This document shows positions 46,079 through 55,581 of a stretch of 64,000 bases of DNA, in pieces. How positions within the stretch are numbered: position 1 is the first letter of the stretch; every line of letters begins with the position of its first letter. The DNA is taken from NCBI RefSeq assembly GCF_001485215.1, contig NZ_BBWW01000001.1, positions 1 to 64,000 on the forward strand. The letters are read 5' to 3'. Below the pieces are notes generated by a model. The model saw nothing but the letters and a program-made list of their open reading frames with translations. It did not search any database and had not been told where the DNA came from. The translations under genes were made by a program, and so were the position numbers. Source of the DNA: Leptolyngbya sp. NIES-2104 (lineage in GTDB: Bacteria; Cyanobacteriota; Cyanobacteriia; Leptolyngbyales; Leptolyngbyaceae).

Positions 46079-46130
46079 GCATTCTTTGAGCATGAGACCT
46101 ACACTGAAATCATCACGATTTTGAATAGAT

Positions 46131-47027
46131 ATGGTTGTAGATAATCGATCGACCGTTCGCAAAGTTCTACTCATTACTTTGTTCTTAAATGTTTTTGTTT
46201 TACTACTGAAAGCAGTCGTTGGATGGCTCACCGGATCATTGAGCCTGATTGCTGATGCGCTCCACAGTTTGACGGATAGCGCGAGTAACGTGTTGGGATT
46301 GGTTTCGAGCCGATTTTCGTCACCGATTCCCGATCGCGATCATCCCTATGGACATCAGAAATACGAAGCGATCGGAGCATTAGGAGTCGCGGCTTTTTTG
46401 GGGATTGCTTGCTTTGAAATTTTGCAAAGTGCGATCGAGCGATTGTTTTACGCAGGCGAACCGGTCAGAATTTCTGGGTTTGAACTTTGGATATTGTTGC
46501 TTGTCTTGGGCGTGAATTTGTTTGTTACCTTCTATGAGCGGCGGGAAGGACTGCGCGTGAATAGTCCGATTCTGATTGCGGATGCTCAACACACGATGAG
46601 TGATGTTTGGGTGACGATTAGCGTATTGGGAGGATTGATTGGAATTTGGGTGCTGAATTGGCAGTGGTTGGATATTGTGCTGGCGCTGCCTGTGGCGATT
46701 TTGGTGTTTCGGAGTGGGTGGCAAGTCTTGAAGCAGAATCTACCGTGGTTGGTCGATGAAATTGCGATCGCGCCTGAAGCGATTCATGCGATCGCGATGA
46801 CGGTTCCGGGTGTTCTGAACTGTCATGATATTGCCTCACGGGGGGTCGTTGGGCGACAGACTTTTATTGAAATGCACTTGATTGTGAGTGCGAAAGATGT
46901 TGAAACGGCACATCTAATCACCGAAGAAGTAGAGGCGCGATTAATTGAGCGATATAGTCCGGTGCGGGTGATGATTCACGTTGAGCCGCCCTCGTATCAG
47001 GAAGATCACATTAGCTTTGGAGTGTAG
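46131..47027 (+). CDS. cation diffusion facilitator (CDF) metal transporter
   Basis: 298 residues, six transmembrane segments. The first metal half-site is in ADALHSLTDSASN and the second in ADAQHTMSDVWVT, the classical HxxxD and DxxxD-like pattern of FieF/ZitB relatives. RDHPYGHQKYE lies in the first cytoplasmic loop. The C-terminal cytoplasmic dimerisation domain (about 215-295) is present. It exports Zn, Fe, Mn or Co in exchange for protons; specificity cannot be read reliably. Its end overlaps the convergent DUF29 gene by 17 bases. Confidence 0.9.
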   Translation: MVVDNRSTVRKVLLITLFLNVFVLLLKAVVGWLTGSLSLIADALHSLTDSASNVLGLVSSRFSSPIPDRDHPYGHQKYEAIGALGVAAFLGIACFEILQSAIERLFYAGEPVRISGFELWILLLVLGVNLFVTFYERREGLRVNSPILIADAQHTMSDVWVTISVLGGLIGIWVLNWQWLDIVLALPVAILVFRSGWQVLKQNLPWLVDEIAIAPEAIHAIAMTVPGVLNCHDIASRGVVGRQTFIEMHLIVSAKDVETAHLITEEVEARLIERYSPVRVMIHVEPPSYQEDHISFGV

Positions 47028-47469
47028 ACGGTTCACCGGGGAAAAAGCGATCGTCTAAAATCTCGCTCGAACTGTAAGGGCACTCGATTGGAAACGTTGC
47101 TTCTGGTAAGTCTGTTTCTCCCATTGCTAAATCTCGTCCGTTTTCAAAGGCTTCCTGTATTGCAGAATCAAGATAAGGCTGAAGACTGGGATTTTCTTTG
47201 AGTAACCGAGCGATATCGCGTCGCTGCACCCGAATGGTTGCCAGCCAGCTACGGTTTCGGGCTTCCGGTTGATAGTTCCATTTCAGCAAATGTCCAATTA
47301 GAACGCTCAGACGGTTACGAAGTTCTTGGCGTTGCTGTCTGCCCAATGATTCAATTTCCTCAATTAGATTCGGTAAGTCGATCTTGTTCCAGTGCTGCTC
47401 ACGGAGAAAGCTAGCTTGTTGCTGTGTCCAAGCATGAAAATCGACTTCGTAAAGATCAGGGACAGACAT
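47011..47469 (-). CDS. DUF29 family protein
   Basis: 152 residues from MSVPDLYEVDFHAWTQQQ, the usual DUF29 opening, then LPNLIEEIESLGRQQRQELR, LIGHLLKWNYQPEARNRSW and LQPYLDSAIQEAFENGRDLA. DUF29 is an all-helical family, very common and often multi-copy in cyanobacteria, with no established function. The start at 47469 agrees with homology; the frame extends to 47529. It is 17 bases downstream of the DUF3122 gene. Confidence 0.85.
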   Translation of the reverse strand: MSVPDLYEVDFHAWTQQQASFLREQHWNKIDLPNLIEEIESLGRQQRQELRNRLSVLIGHLLKWNYQPEARNRSWLATIRVQRRDIARLLKENPSLQPYLDSAIQEAFENGRDLAMGETDLPEATFPIECPYSSSEILDDRFFPGEPSTLQS

Positions 47470-47486
47470 CTTGTTAAACTCCAGAT

Positions 47487-47987
47487 TCAAGGAGCGCGAT
47501 CGGGTTGCCAACTTGCTACCCGCCACCATTCTAAAGCGGTTTCTTCTGGAATTTTTAATCGTGTATCACCCGTACTAAGGTGCAAAATCAGCGTCAGTTT
47601 TGTATCGGTATCTAATTGATTTAGCACAGGTTTGAAATCATATTCACCCACATGAGCGATCGGGAAATCTTGAGAAGTTACATCCTTAGCACTCAACAGC
47701 GATCGATTCGCTTCGACTTCTAACGTTTGGTCATGATTGAGGGTGACTAAACCGGGGAATCCAACCAGTCTGAGATGAATCGCGTCCGGTTGACCGATCG
47801 GAAACCGCTTATAAAAAACCACTTGCCAAGCTCGATCGCGCTCATCTTGAAGTTTAGAAAGCGATCGATACAAGATACTATTCGCATCGGAGTAAGTATG
47901 AACCGATGCCAGTACAGAATGTGTACTGATCACCCAAATTAACATCGCTAAAACGCAACTTTTCCACAATCGCGCTAAGTTTTCCAC
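47487..47987 (-). CDS. DUF3122 secreted protein
   Basis: 166 residues with an N-terminal signal (CVLAMLIWVISTHSVLASVH) and a beta-rich domain (YRSLSKLQDERDRAWQVVFY, IHLRLVGFPGLVTLNHDQTL) that matches DUF3122, a cyanobacterial family of unknown role, probably periplasmic. It ends with KIPEETALEWWRVASW, a conserved-looking Trp-rich end. It is upstream of DUF29 in the same direction. Confidence 0.75.
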   Translation of the reverse strand: MENLARLWKSCVLAMLIWVISTHSVLASVHTYSDANSILYRSLSKLQDERDRAWQVVFYKRFPIGQPDAIHLRLVGFPGLVTLNHDQTLEVEANRSLLSAKDVTSQDFPIAHVGEYDFKPVLNQLDTDTKLTLILHLSTGDTRLKIPEETALEWWRVASWQPDRAP

Positions 47988-48059
47988 AATCTACCCGCAG
48001 TTTTCCACAACACTACTAACAAAGCGGGACGACCCAACGGATCGCCCCGATGAGGAATG

Positions 48060-49685
48060 TTATTCCCACTCGATCGTTCCAGGCGGCTTCGAGGTGATGT
48101 CATACACCACCCGATTCACGCCCTTCACTTCATTCACAATTCGGTTAGAAATCGTTTCCATCAGATCGTAAGGAATTCTTGCCCAATCTGCGGTCATGCC
48201 GTCTTCACTCTTCACACAGCGAAGCACGATCGGATAAGCATACGTGCGCTGATCACCCATTACGCCAACACTGCGAACCGGTAACAAGACTGCGAAAGCT
48301 TGCCACACGTCGTGATAGATACCTGCTCGGTTGATTTCTTGACGCACGATCAGATCAGCATCACGAAGAATATCCAGCTTTTCGTCGTCTACTTCACCTA
48401 GAATCCGAATCGCTAGACCTGGACCAGGGAACGGTTGACGATTGACGATTTCTTCTGGAAGACCAATCGATCGACCCACTTTTCGCACTTCGTCTTTGAA
48501 CAGTTTCCGCAACGGTTCGATCAATTTGAACTGCAAATCTTTTGGCAATCCACCGACGTTGTGATGGCTTTTGATTTTGACCGCTACACGTTCGCCCGTT
48601 TGCGGATCGACGTTCGTATCTGCCGATTCGATCACGTCTGGGTATAACGTGCCTTGAGCAAGATAGTCGAAAGGTCCTAGCCGTTTCGATTCTTCCTCGA
48701 AGACGCGAATGAACTCATGCCCGATCCGCTTGCGTTTTTCTTCGGGATCAGTGATACCTGCGATCGCGCTAATGAATCGTTCCCGCGCATTCACATAAGC
48801 GACATCGATATGGAATTGCTCATGGAACAGCTTGACCAATCTTTCTGGCTCTAACTTCCGCATAAAGCCTTGATCGATGAACATACAAGTGAGCTGATCC
48901 CCGATCGCTCGATGCAGCAAAAACGCCAGAGTTGAAGAATCAACACCACCGGAAAGCGCTAACAGAACCCGCTTATCACCGACTTTGGCGCGGATTTCCC
49001 GAACCGATTCTTCAACAAACGCATCGGTTGTCCAAGTCGGCTCACATTCGCAGATGTGGTAAACGAAATTGCGAATCAACGCTTGTCCGTATTGGGAATG
49101 CACTACTTCCGGGTGAAACTGAACGCCGTAGAGTTTACGATCGTGTTCTGCGATCGCGGCACAAGGCGTGTTACTCGTATGCGCGAGCGTTTCAAATCCA
49201 GACGGCAGTTGTGCAACCGAATCACCATGACTCATCCACATGATCGAGCCATCTTCAACGTTGGTTAAGAGATCCGTCGGGTCATCGATCGATAAATTGG
49301 CTTTGCCATATTCACCTCGATCGCTGCGTTCAACCTTGCCGCCAAGCTGTTGAACCATCAACTGCATGCCGTAGCAAACTCCCAGAACCGGAACACCGAG
49401 TTTCCAAATTTCTGGGTCACAATGCGGAGCACCTTTGTCATAAACCGAACTCGGACCCCCAGAGAGAATAATCCCTTTGGGGTTGAGTTGGCGCAGTTGT
49501 TCAGCGCTCGTGCGATACGACAAAACTTCAGAGTAGACCTGAGTTTCGCGGATTCGACGGGCGATGAGTTCGGAGTACTGCGAACCAAAATCGAGAATCA
49601 CAATCATCTGGCGATCGAGCGCATCTAGAGTCGATGTAGACGCAAGCGGGGCATCCAAAACGGATGGTTCAGTGTGTGGAGTCAC
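48060..49685 (-). CDS. guaA: GMP synthase (glutamine-hydrolysing)
   Basis: 541 residues. The class I amidotransferase domain has nucleophile Cys104 in GVCYGMQ, and His/Glu in [10 protein letters not shown]. The ATP pyrophosphatase domain has the PP-loop [11 protein letters not shown]. The C-terminal dimerisation domain ends [13 protein letters not shown]. It converts XMP to GMP. The N-terminal 25 residues before [12 protein letters not shown] are variable. cbiD and rnhA are upstream on the same strand, 107 bases from the annotated cbiD end. Confidence 0.96.
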   Translation of the reverse strand: MTPHTEPSVLDAPLASTSTLDALDRQMIVILDFGSQYSELIARRIRETQVYSEVLSYRTSAEQLRQLNPKGIILSGGPSSVYDKGAPHCDPEIWKLGVPVLGVCYGMQLMVQQLGGKVERSDRGEYGKANLSIDDPTDLLTNVEDGSIMWMSHGDSVAQLPSGFETLAHTSNTPCAAIAEHDRKLYGVQFHPEVVHSQYGQALIRNFVYHICECEPTWTTDAFVEESVREIRAKVGDKRVLLALSGGVDSSTLAFLLHRAIGDQLTCMFIDQGFMRKLEPERLVKLFHEQFHIDVAYVNARERFISAIAGITDPEEKRKRIGHEFIRVFEEESKRLGPFDYLAQGTLYPDVIESADTNVDPQTGERVAVKIKSHHNVGGLPKDLQFKLIEPLRKLFKDEVRKVGRSIGLPEEIVNRQPFPGPGLAIRILGEVDDEKLDILRDADLIVRQEINRAGIYHDVWQAFAVLLPVRSVGVMGDQRTYAYPIVLRCVKSEDGMTADWARIPYDLMETISNRIVNEVKGVNRVVYDITSKPPGTIEWE

Positions 49686-49792
49686 GGGAGTTTCCTGATG
49701 AAATGAACGGAGACAAACCGGGAATAAACGGACGTTTTGAAGTGCACGAGAGAATAAGGCAAGTTTTAGATATTCTGGCTATTCTAAACACA

Positions 49793-50869
49793 TTAGCAAA
49801 CCGACTCAAGCAGTTGAACGGCTTTTTTGGTTTTGACAAGTATCTGACGAGAGCGATCGAACAAAATTGTGCCAATTTCAACGGTCGTTTCGCTGTGAGT
49901 GTAGATGTAGTGCTGAGCGCGATCGTCGATCGTTTGAGCGATGGAGTCGTAGACGTCGATCGCTTTTCCCAAATTTCTTAAGTATTTCAATCCATCTTCA
50001 GCCGTTGGACTATTGAGAATGGCTTGTAAATCCGGTGTAGCAATTCCAACCTTTACTGCGTGAGCTGTGAGAATTTCTTGTCGAGCATCCGCGACATGGT
50101 GATGGGTGTGAAAGATTCCGCCTGCAAGTTTGATCAATTTACCGTGATAGCCAAATAAGAGAATCGATTTGACTTGCTGGATTCCGGCTTCGACGAGCAG
50201 AGAGCCGATCCAATTTGCGGTTTTGATGGTGCGATCGCGTTCGATTCCCAGTTTTGCCGCAAGGTCTAACCCATTTTCCCCGATACAAAAAACAAGGGTG
50301 TCAAAGTGTTCGGCTTTTTGTTGCAGTTCGGTTCTGAAAATTTCTAACTGATCGGGTGCGCTGAGCGGGTGCGCGATTCCAGAAGTTCCGAGCAGGGATA
50401 GACCTTCGACGACTCCGAAGGCTTCGTTTGAAGTGCGTTTTGCGAGTTGCCGACCTTCGGGAAGCACGATCGTCACGCGAAGAGATTCACTGGGATTGAG
50501 GAGTCGATCGAGGTTTGTTAGAAGTAATTCTTGGGCGTAGGAATAGATAGCGGATTGTTGATTCGATTGGATTCCGATGCCTTCACCACCGACGATCGTA
50601 ATTCCTTCACCTTGGCTTAATTCGACCATCGCCCAAACTGGCGTATTTCGAGTGAGATCGAGATTGTCACCTGGATCGCTGCGAGTAATTGCCAGAGCAG
50701 AACGATCGGAAAGTTTGGCGACTTGTTCGATCGCGATTTCGACCGTTTCGGCTGGATTAATGAGATCGAGTTGAACGCGATCGAGTTGGGTTCGCGATCG
50801 TAAATGTTGGAGAGCCGCGATCGCGGACGCGCAAGCGAATACAGGCAATGTATAACCAGATTTCACCAT
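49793..50869 (-). CDS. cbiD: cobalt-precorrin-5B (C1)-methyltransferase
   Basis: About 358 residues from MVKSGYTLPVFACASAIAAL, the cyanobacterial CbiD opening; the frame to 50896 adds nine residues inside rnhA. Further landmarks are PAETVEIAIEQVAKLSD, SDPGDNLDLTRNTP, GTSGIAHPLS and GYHGKLIKLAGGIFHTHHHVADARQE. It methylates C1 in anaerobic-type corrin ring synthesis, leading to pseudocobalamin in most cyanobacteria. The start lies two bases after the rnhA stop, so the two are translationally coupled. Confidence 0.93.
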   Translation of the reverse strand: MVKSGYTLPVFACASAIAALQHLRSRTQLDRVQLDLINPAETVEIAIEQVAKLSDRSALAITRSDPGDNLDLTRNTPVWAMVELSQGEGITIVGGEGIGIQSNQQSAIYSYAQELLLTNLDRLLNPSESLRVTIVLPEGRQLAKRTSNEAFGVVEGLSLLGTSGIAHPLSAPDQLEIFRTELQQKAEHFDTLVFCIGENGLDLAAKLGIERDRTIKTANWIGSLLVEAGIQQVKSILLFGYHGKLIKLAGGIFHTHHHVADARQEILTAHAVKVGIATPDLQAILNSPTAEDGLKYLRNLGKAIDVYDSIAQTIDDRAQHYIYTHSETTVEIGTILFDRSRQILVKTKKAVQLLESVC

Positions 50870-50871
50870 CG

Positions 50872-51663
50872 TTAATCGACTCGTTCCAACTGCCACAAAA
50901 TCTGATTTCCCTCACGTCGTACCCGCGAGACAACCCAGTTGCGCCACACCCAATGATCGCCGCGACTCGTCACCGCATTCGCATTAATATCCATCAAATC
51001 CGCAAGCTCAGAACTACTAATTAAATAGCCTTTACTCGCGATTTCATCTGCCATGTGCAACGTATCCACTAGATTCCGAAGCTGTTCGACTCGGACTTCA
51101 CGCGGTAGATTTTCTGAAAGGTCAGGAGGCTGAAGAGGTTCGGACATGGGGATTTCTGAAACAGGGGCAGGAGAGCGTTGCGGCAGGTCGGAATCGGGTG
51201 ATTTAAGGTTGGGCTGTTTTCCCAGAGAGAACGATCGAGCAATCACATCACAGCGTTCGTTTCCGGGATCGCCCGAATGTCCTCGCACATAGCGCCATTC
51301 AACTTTAGGCGAGTCGAGTTTATCCAACTGTTCCCAAAGATCCTGATTCAAAACGGGTTTTCCGGTCGAGGTTTTCCAGCCTTTTTTCTTCCATCCCGGC
51401 AACCATTTGGTGATCCCGTTCTTCACATATTCACTATCTGTGTAGAGGGCAACCACATGAGATTGACCCGAAGATCGATAGTAGTCGAGCGCTGCGATCG
51501 CGGCTTGCATTTCCATCCGATTATTTGTCGTATCGGGTGCGTAGCCGCCGAGTTCTTGAACGGTTCCATCGTTGAAATAGATGACCGTTCCCCAGCCACC
51601 CGCGCCAGGATTGCCGGAACAAGCGCCATCAGTGTAAATTTTTTGAATCGTGCGAGAAGTCAT
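50872..51663 (-). CDS. rnhA: ribonuclease HI with a C-terminal extension
   Basis: 263 residues. The catalytic domain (1-145) has D12 (YTDGACSGN), E51 (NRMEMQAA), D76 (YTDSEYV), H129 (RGHSGD) and D139 (NERCD). After a proline-rich linker a second domain of about 85 residues (REVRVEQLRNLVDTLHMADE then ISSSELADLMDINANAV and WRNWVVSRVRREGNQILW) looks like a winged helix. RNase HI removes RNA from RNA-DNA hybrids; the extension may add nucleic-acid binding. It heads the rnhA-cbiD operon. Confidence 0.93.
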   Translation of the reverse strand: MTSRTIQKIYTDGACSGNPGAGGWGTVIYFNDGTVQELGGYAPDTTNNRMEMQAAIAALDYYRSSGQSHVVALYTDSEYVKNGITKWLPGWKKKGWKTSTGKPVLNQDLWEQLDKLDSPKVEWRYVRGHSGDPGNERCDVIARSFSLGKQPNLKSPDSDLPQRSPAPVSEIPMSEPLQPPDLSENLPREVRVEQLRNLVDTLHMADEIASKGYLISSSELADLMDINANAVTSRGDHWVWRNWVVSRVRREGNQILWQLERVD

Positions 51664-51707
51664 AGTCTATTTGAAAGCTGATCTAGACTACCGTATTGGA
51701 GCGGAGT

Positions 51708-52661
51708 ATGTGCCCGGAATTTAGTTTTTCAATTGTGCTCGAAACTGAAAATTTAGCGAATGCAGATATAAATGGATTATTGCGATCGCTTTCGAGTTTG
51801 GCAAGTCAAGAACCGTCCCCAATTGAAGCACAAGAGGTTTTACTAATCGAAAGTGGTGATATTCCGCCAGATTTACTCGCACAATTAGCTGAGCAGTATC
51901 CCTGGATTAAAGTGTGTTCAGCCCCAACAGGAACAGAATATTATGAGTCGAAAATGTTGGGAGCAAAATTAGCAACCGGAGACATTCTTGTCTACTACGA
52001 TTCAGATTGTGTGTACGAATCGGGCTGGTTAAGAAAGATACTCACTCCATTTAAACAATCCGAAGAAATTCAAGTCGTAGCAGGTGAAACCACAACAAGC
52101 GGTGTTGGAATCTATGGGACTGCGATGGCGTTAGGCTATATTTTTCCACAGTATTCTGAACGGACAGAATTAACACCCGGAAAAAGCTATTTTCTCAACA
52201 ATGTCGCATTTCGTCGATCGTTCTTACTCAAGTATCCAATTCCTACTGATTTGCCCCTTTATCGGGGAAATTGCGCGATTCATGCTCACGAATTAGTTCA
52301 GTCTGGAACGATCATTTGGCAACAACCTCAAGCCCGTGTACTTCATGCGCCGCCAAATGGTTTATCGCATTTTTTCTGGCGATTTCTATTAATTGGACAT
52401 GATTACTATTGGCAGAAAAAGCTAATTCCAAATTCGACAAATGCAGAGCCTACAATGTCAGGCAAAAAAGGGAAATTTAGTATCTTTGTCGATCGTGTTG
52501 GGAAAATGATCGATCGAGACATTCGTCATGCCTATTTTCTAATATTTTCGCTTCCAGTTGTCATTGTTTCATCGCTGTTAATTTATGTGGGTTATCTGAT
52601 TACAAAACGCCAACCAAACTATCTATTGCAAACTTACAATCAGCGTTTGCACTCGAAATAA
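51708..52661 (+). CDS. family 2 glycosyltransferase
   Basis: 317 residues from ATG 51708 with GGAG just upstream; a TTG at 51696 is an alternative. A GT-A fold is indicated by FSIVLETENLANADI, the DxD-type metal site YYDSDCVYESGW and the acceptor region with FRRSFLLKYPIP. One C-terminal transmembrane segment (LPVVIVSSLLIYVGYLI) tethers it to a membrane. Donor and acceptor are unknown. It is divergent from rnhA. Confidence 0.8.
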   Translation: MCPEFSFSIVLETENLANADINGLLRSLSSLASQEPSPIEAQEVLLIESGDIPPDLLAQLAEQYPWIKVCSAPTGTEYYESKMLGAKLATGDILVYYDSDCVYESGWLRKILTPFKQSEEIQVVAGETTTSGVGIYGTAMALGYIFPQYSERTELTPGKSYFLNNVAFRRSFLLKYPIPTDLPLYRGNCAIHAHELVQSGTIIWQQPQARVLHAPPNGLSHFFWRFLLIGHDYYWQKKLIPNSTNAEPTMSGKKGKFSIFVDRVGKMIDRDIRHAYFLIFSLPVVIVSSLLIYVGYLITKRQPNYLLQTYNQRLHSK

Positions 52662-52795
52662 CTCCGTATTCTGTATACATGCAAACATAGAAAAAATAAG
52701 ATAGAAGAGTGCAAGAATCTGCAATAATTTACATCTGTTGAAAAAGGGCATGAAAGCCTCAGAAATTACAACAGAGCGGGCAGATTTGGAGTAGA

Positions 52796-53554
52796 GTGAT
52801 TCAGTCGAGTGAAGGGAAGGGCGGCTTGTTTTCAGGCAATGAACGATTAAATCGATCGTCGATGTCGGGTGAACCGGAGCGCATGGCTCCTCTCGCACGT
52901 CGGCAATCTTTGCAGGCGCAAGCTTATCAGGCTTTGCGATCGGCAATCCTGTCCGGAGAAATCACATCCGGCACCCGACTCGTGGAAACCCAGCTTGCGA
53001 AACAATTACAAGTGAGTCGAACGCCCATTCGAGAAGCGATCCGCCAACTTCAACAAGAGAATTTAATTACGATCGATACTGCTGGAACGCTCAGAGTTGC
53101 AACACTTTCGATGCAAGATGCTGTTCAGCTTTACACTTGTCGAATCGCGTTAGAGCAGCTATCAGTTGTGGGAGCCTGCGAGAATGCGACCGATAAAGAA
53201 ATCGCTGCCCTCCAAGATTTAGTTGTTGCTGCTGAACAAACGGATCGATCGCAATCCACGAATGCTCATTTGCTGAATTTGGACTATCAGTTTCATCGAT
53301 CGATTGCTCGTAGCTCTAAAAATCTCTGGCTGACTTCGTTGCTCGATCAAGTATTTGATCAAATGGCACTTTTACGGATTCAGACCTTGCAGCGCAATCC
53401 ACAAGTGCTGGAGATTCGGCAGGAACATCGAGAAATTTATAGCGCGATTGCGTCTCGTAATCGCGAAAAAGCGGTTGATACGATCGTGTCTCATCTATCT
53501 GCAAGTCGCGATCGTGTGATTCGTGAAATCGAACGATTGAGACAGGAAACTTAG
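52796..53554 (+). CDS. GntR/FadR-family transcriptional regulator
   Basis: 252 residues from GTG 52796 (GGAG four bases before it); ATG 52862 is an alternative start. The winged-helix domain (about 38-105) has YQALRSAILSGEITSGTRL and VSRTPIREAIRQLQQE. The FCD ligand domain has LDYQFHRSIARSSKN and HREIYSAI, with Asp/His residues suited to metal and carboxylate binding. It may control the downstream ABC permease genes, which begin 45 bases later on the same strand. Confidence 0.88.
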   Translation: MIQSSEGKGGLFSGNERLNRSSMSGEPERMAPLARRQSLQAQAYQALRSAILSGEITSGTRLVETQLAKQLQVSRTPIREAIRQLQQENLITIDTAGTLRVATLSMQDAVQLYTCRIALEQLSVVGACENATDKEIAALQDLVVAAEQTDRSQSTNAHLLNLDYQFHRSIARSSKNLWLTSLLDQVFDQMALLRIQTLQRNPQVLEIRQEHREIYSAIASRNREKAVDTIVSHLSASRDRVIREIERLRQET

Positions 53555-53599
53555 ATTATTTCCGTCTAGCATGAATATCAGTCGAGAAATGAAAACAGC

Positions 53600-54388
53600 A
53601 TGAAGCGATTTTTTCGGGTGTTTAAGACTCTGCTGCTCGTGTATTACGCCTATATGGTGGAATATCGAGCAGAGCTAATTCTCTGGGTACTTTCAGGGTC
53701 GCTGCCGATTATTCTGATGGGAGTCTGGACACAAGCCGCAAGACAAAGTAATTTTGGGCTAACTCCGACCGATTTCGCCCGGTATTTTTTATCAGTATTC
53801 CTAGTGCGGCAATTAACGGTTGTTTGGGTGATTTGGGAATTTGAACGTGAAGTCGTTGAAGGGAAGCTCTCTCTAAGATTGTTGCAGCCGCTCGATCCCG
53901 CTTGGCATCATGTTTTCTCTCATATTTCAGAGCGCTTTGCCCGAATTCCCTTTGCAATGTTGCTGATTATTTTATTCTTCTTTCTGTATCCGAGTGCGAT
54001 CTGGGTTCCGAGTTTTGCAACAGTGATTCTATTCGTGTTGTCGATCGCATTAGCCTTTACATTGAATTTCTTAATTCAGTACACATTAGCTCTATTAGCA
54101 TTCTGGACAGAAAGAGCAAGTTCGCTTCAAGAATTCTGGTTTCTGTTTTATCTATTTCTCTCTGGTGTGATTGCACCGTTAGAAGTTTTTCCACCTGTGG
54201 TGAGAATGATCGCATTATTTACTCCGTTTCCGTATCTCGTGAATTTTCCGGCAAACATTCTAGTGGGATTGCCCACGAATATCATTCAAGGCTTTCTCGT
54301 GATGATCGGCTGGAGTGCAGGATTTTTTGTTTTAAATCGCTGGTTATGGCGGCAAGGACTTAAACAGTATTCGGGAATGGGCGCATGA
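53600..54388 (+). CDS. ABC-2 family transporter permease (DUF990 type), subunit 1
   Basis: 262 residues, six predicted transmembrane segments (WVLSGSLPIILMGVWTQAAR, ILFFFLYPSAIW, TLNFLIQYTLALLAFWTE, LFYLFLSGVIAPLEVFPP). It belongs to the ABC2_membrane_6/DUF990 group, which works as paired permeases with a separate ATPase. It overlaps the next permease by four bases (ATGA). The substrate is unknown; no ATPase is adjacent. Confidence 0.82.
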   Translation: MKRFFRVFKTLLLVYYAYMVEYRAELILWVLSGSLPIILMGVWTQAARQSNFGLTPTDFARYFLSVFLVRQLTVVWVIWEFEREVVEGKLSLRLLQPLDPAWHHVFSHISERFARIPFAMLLIILFFFLYPSAIWVPSFATVILFVLSIALAFTLNFLIQYTLALLAFWTERASSLQEFWFLFYLFLSGVIAPLEVFPPVVRMIALFTPFPYLVNFPANILVGLPTNIIQGFLVMIGWSAGFFVLNRWLWRQGLKQYSGMGA

Positions 54389-55167
54389 AACGGTATTTTC
54401 AGGTTTTGCAATTATTTTGGAGAACTGCGATCGCGGCTGAACTCGAATACCGCATCAACTTCTTGATTGCAGCATTCACGAGTTTAGGTGGCTTGATTGG
54501 TAGCTTATTCAGCTTGTTTCTGTTCTACCAAACAGGTTATACGTTCGCAGGTTGGCGCTGGGAAGAAGCTCTAATTGTGGTGGGAATTTTCACGCTATTG
54601 GAAGGCTTTTCTGGTACTTTCCTTGCCCCGAATCTAAACCGCATTGTCCGCCACGTGCAAGAAGGAACGCTTGATTTCGTCTTGCTCAAACCGATTAGCT
54701 CTCAGTTTTGGCTATCCGGTCACACGATTTCACCTTGGGGACTGCCGGATATTATCTTTGGTGCGATCGTTATTTTCTACGCAGGCGGCAGACTTGGTAT
54801 CTCTCCAAATGCTTATCTAATCAGCCTTATTCCATTAGTCTTCGGATTGGCGATTCTATATAGTCTCTGGTTCATGTTAGGCGCAACTAGCATTTGGTTT
54901 GTCAAAATCTACAACGTCACGGAAGTATTACGAGGATTGATCGAGGCGGGACGCTATCCGATGGCAGCTTACCCGATCGCGTATCAATTCTTTTTCACGT
55001 TCATTGTTCCAGTTGCTTTTCTCACCACAATTCCAGCCGAAGCGATGTTAGGACGAACGGAATTTGGCTGGATCATCGGAGCGGGAATTATAGCGATCGT
55101 GCTTCTTTTCGTTTCTCGATTTTTCTGGCGATTTGCGTTGAGGTTCTACACGAGTGCTTCTTCATGA
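54385..55167 (+). CDS. ABC-2 family transporter permease, subunit 2
   Basis: 260 residues with a similar six-segment layout (FLIAAFTSLGGLIGSLFSLF, GWRWEEALIVVGIFTLLEGF, GTLDFVLLKPISSQFWLSG, FIVPVAFLTTIPAEAMLG). It is the second half of a DUF990-type permease pair. The C-terminus (RFALRFYTSASS) is the normal family end, so it is intact although a nuclease remnant begins in the same frame right after its TGA. Confidence 0.82.
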   Translation: MKRYFQVLQLFWRTAIAAELEYRINFLIAAFTSLGGLIGSLFSLFLFYQTGYTFAGWRWEEALIVVGIFTLLEGFSGTFLAPNLNRIVRHVQEGTLDFVLLKPISSQFWLSGHTISPWGLPDIIFGAIVIFYAGGRLGISPNAYLISLIPLVFGLAILYSLWFMLGATSIWFVKIYNVTEVLRGLIEAGRYPMAAYPIAYQFFFTFIVPVAFLTTIPAEAMLGRTEFGWIIGAGIIAIVLLFVSRFFWRFALRFYTSASS

Positions 55168-55512
55168 TTGATCACGATTTCAGGTTTTGTCGATACGTAC
55201 TTGCGCTTGAATGCTCAAGAGAATCAAGTGTTTCAAAATGAGCTTGGTAGACTAGAAACAAGAGAAAGGGAGGAAGTCATGGAAATCGTAACAAGCTGGA
55301 TGGAGCAAGGGATTGAGCGCGGTATTGAGCAAGGAGTTACTCAAGGGACACGATCGCTAGTTCTACAACAGTTAACCACTCTATTTGGCAAGTTGCCGGA
55401 TTCAGTGCGATCGCAAATTTCAGAGTTACCCAGCGATCGTATCCAGTCTCTCAGCATTGCTCTGCTGCGATTCCAAAGTGTCGAGGATTTAGAACAATGG
55501 CTTGAAAGGTAG
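55168..55512 (+). pseudogene. C-terminal remnant of an Rpn-family nuclease/putative transposase (DUF4351)
   Basis: 114 codons after an apparent TTG, with no ribosome-binding site. The content is the C-terminal part of cyanobacterial Rpn/PD-(D/E)XK proteins: FVDTYLRLNAQENQVFQNEL, the EIVTSWMEQGIERGIEQGVT coiled region and a DUF4351 end (LPDSVRSQISELPSDRIQ). The N-terminal nuclease domain is missing. It is in the same reading frame as the upstream permease, separated only by that gene's TGA, so it marks an old insertion or deletion scar. Confidence 0.7.
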
Positions 55513-55581
55513 CGAATGTACTCGATCGACTTTGCCAAATCTCGCTAAGCTAGTGCAATCAATTTTGTGCAATCCTAGCCC

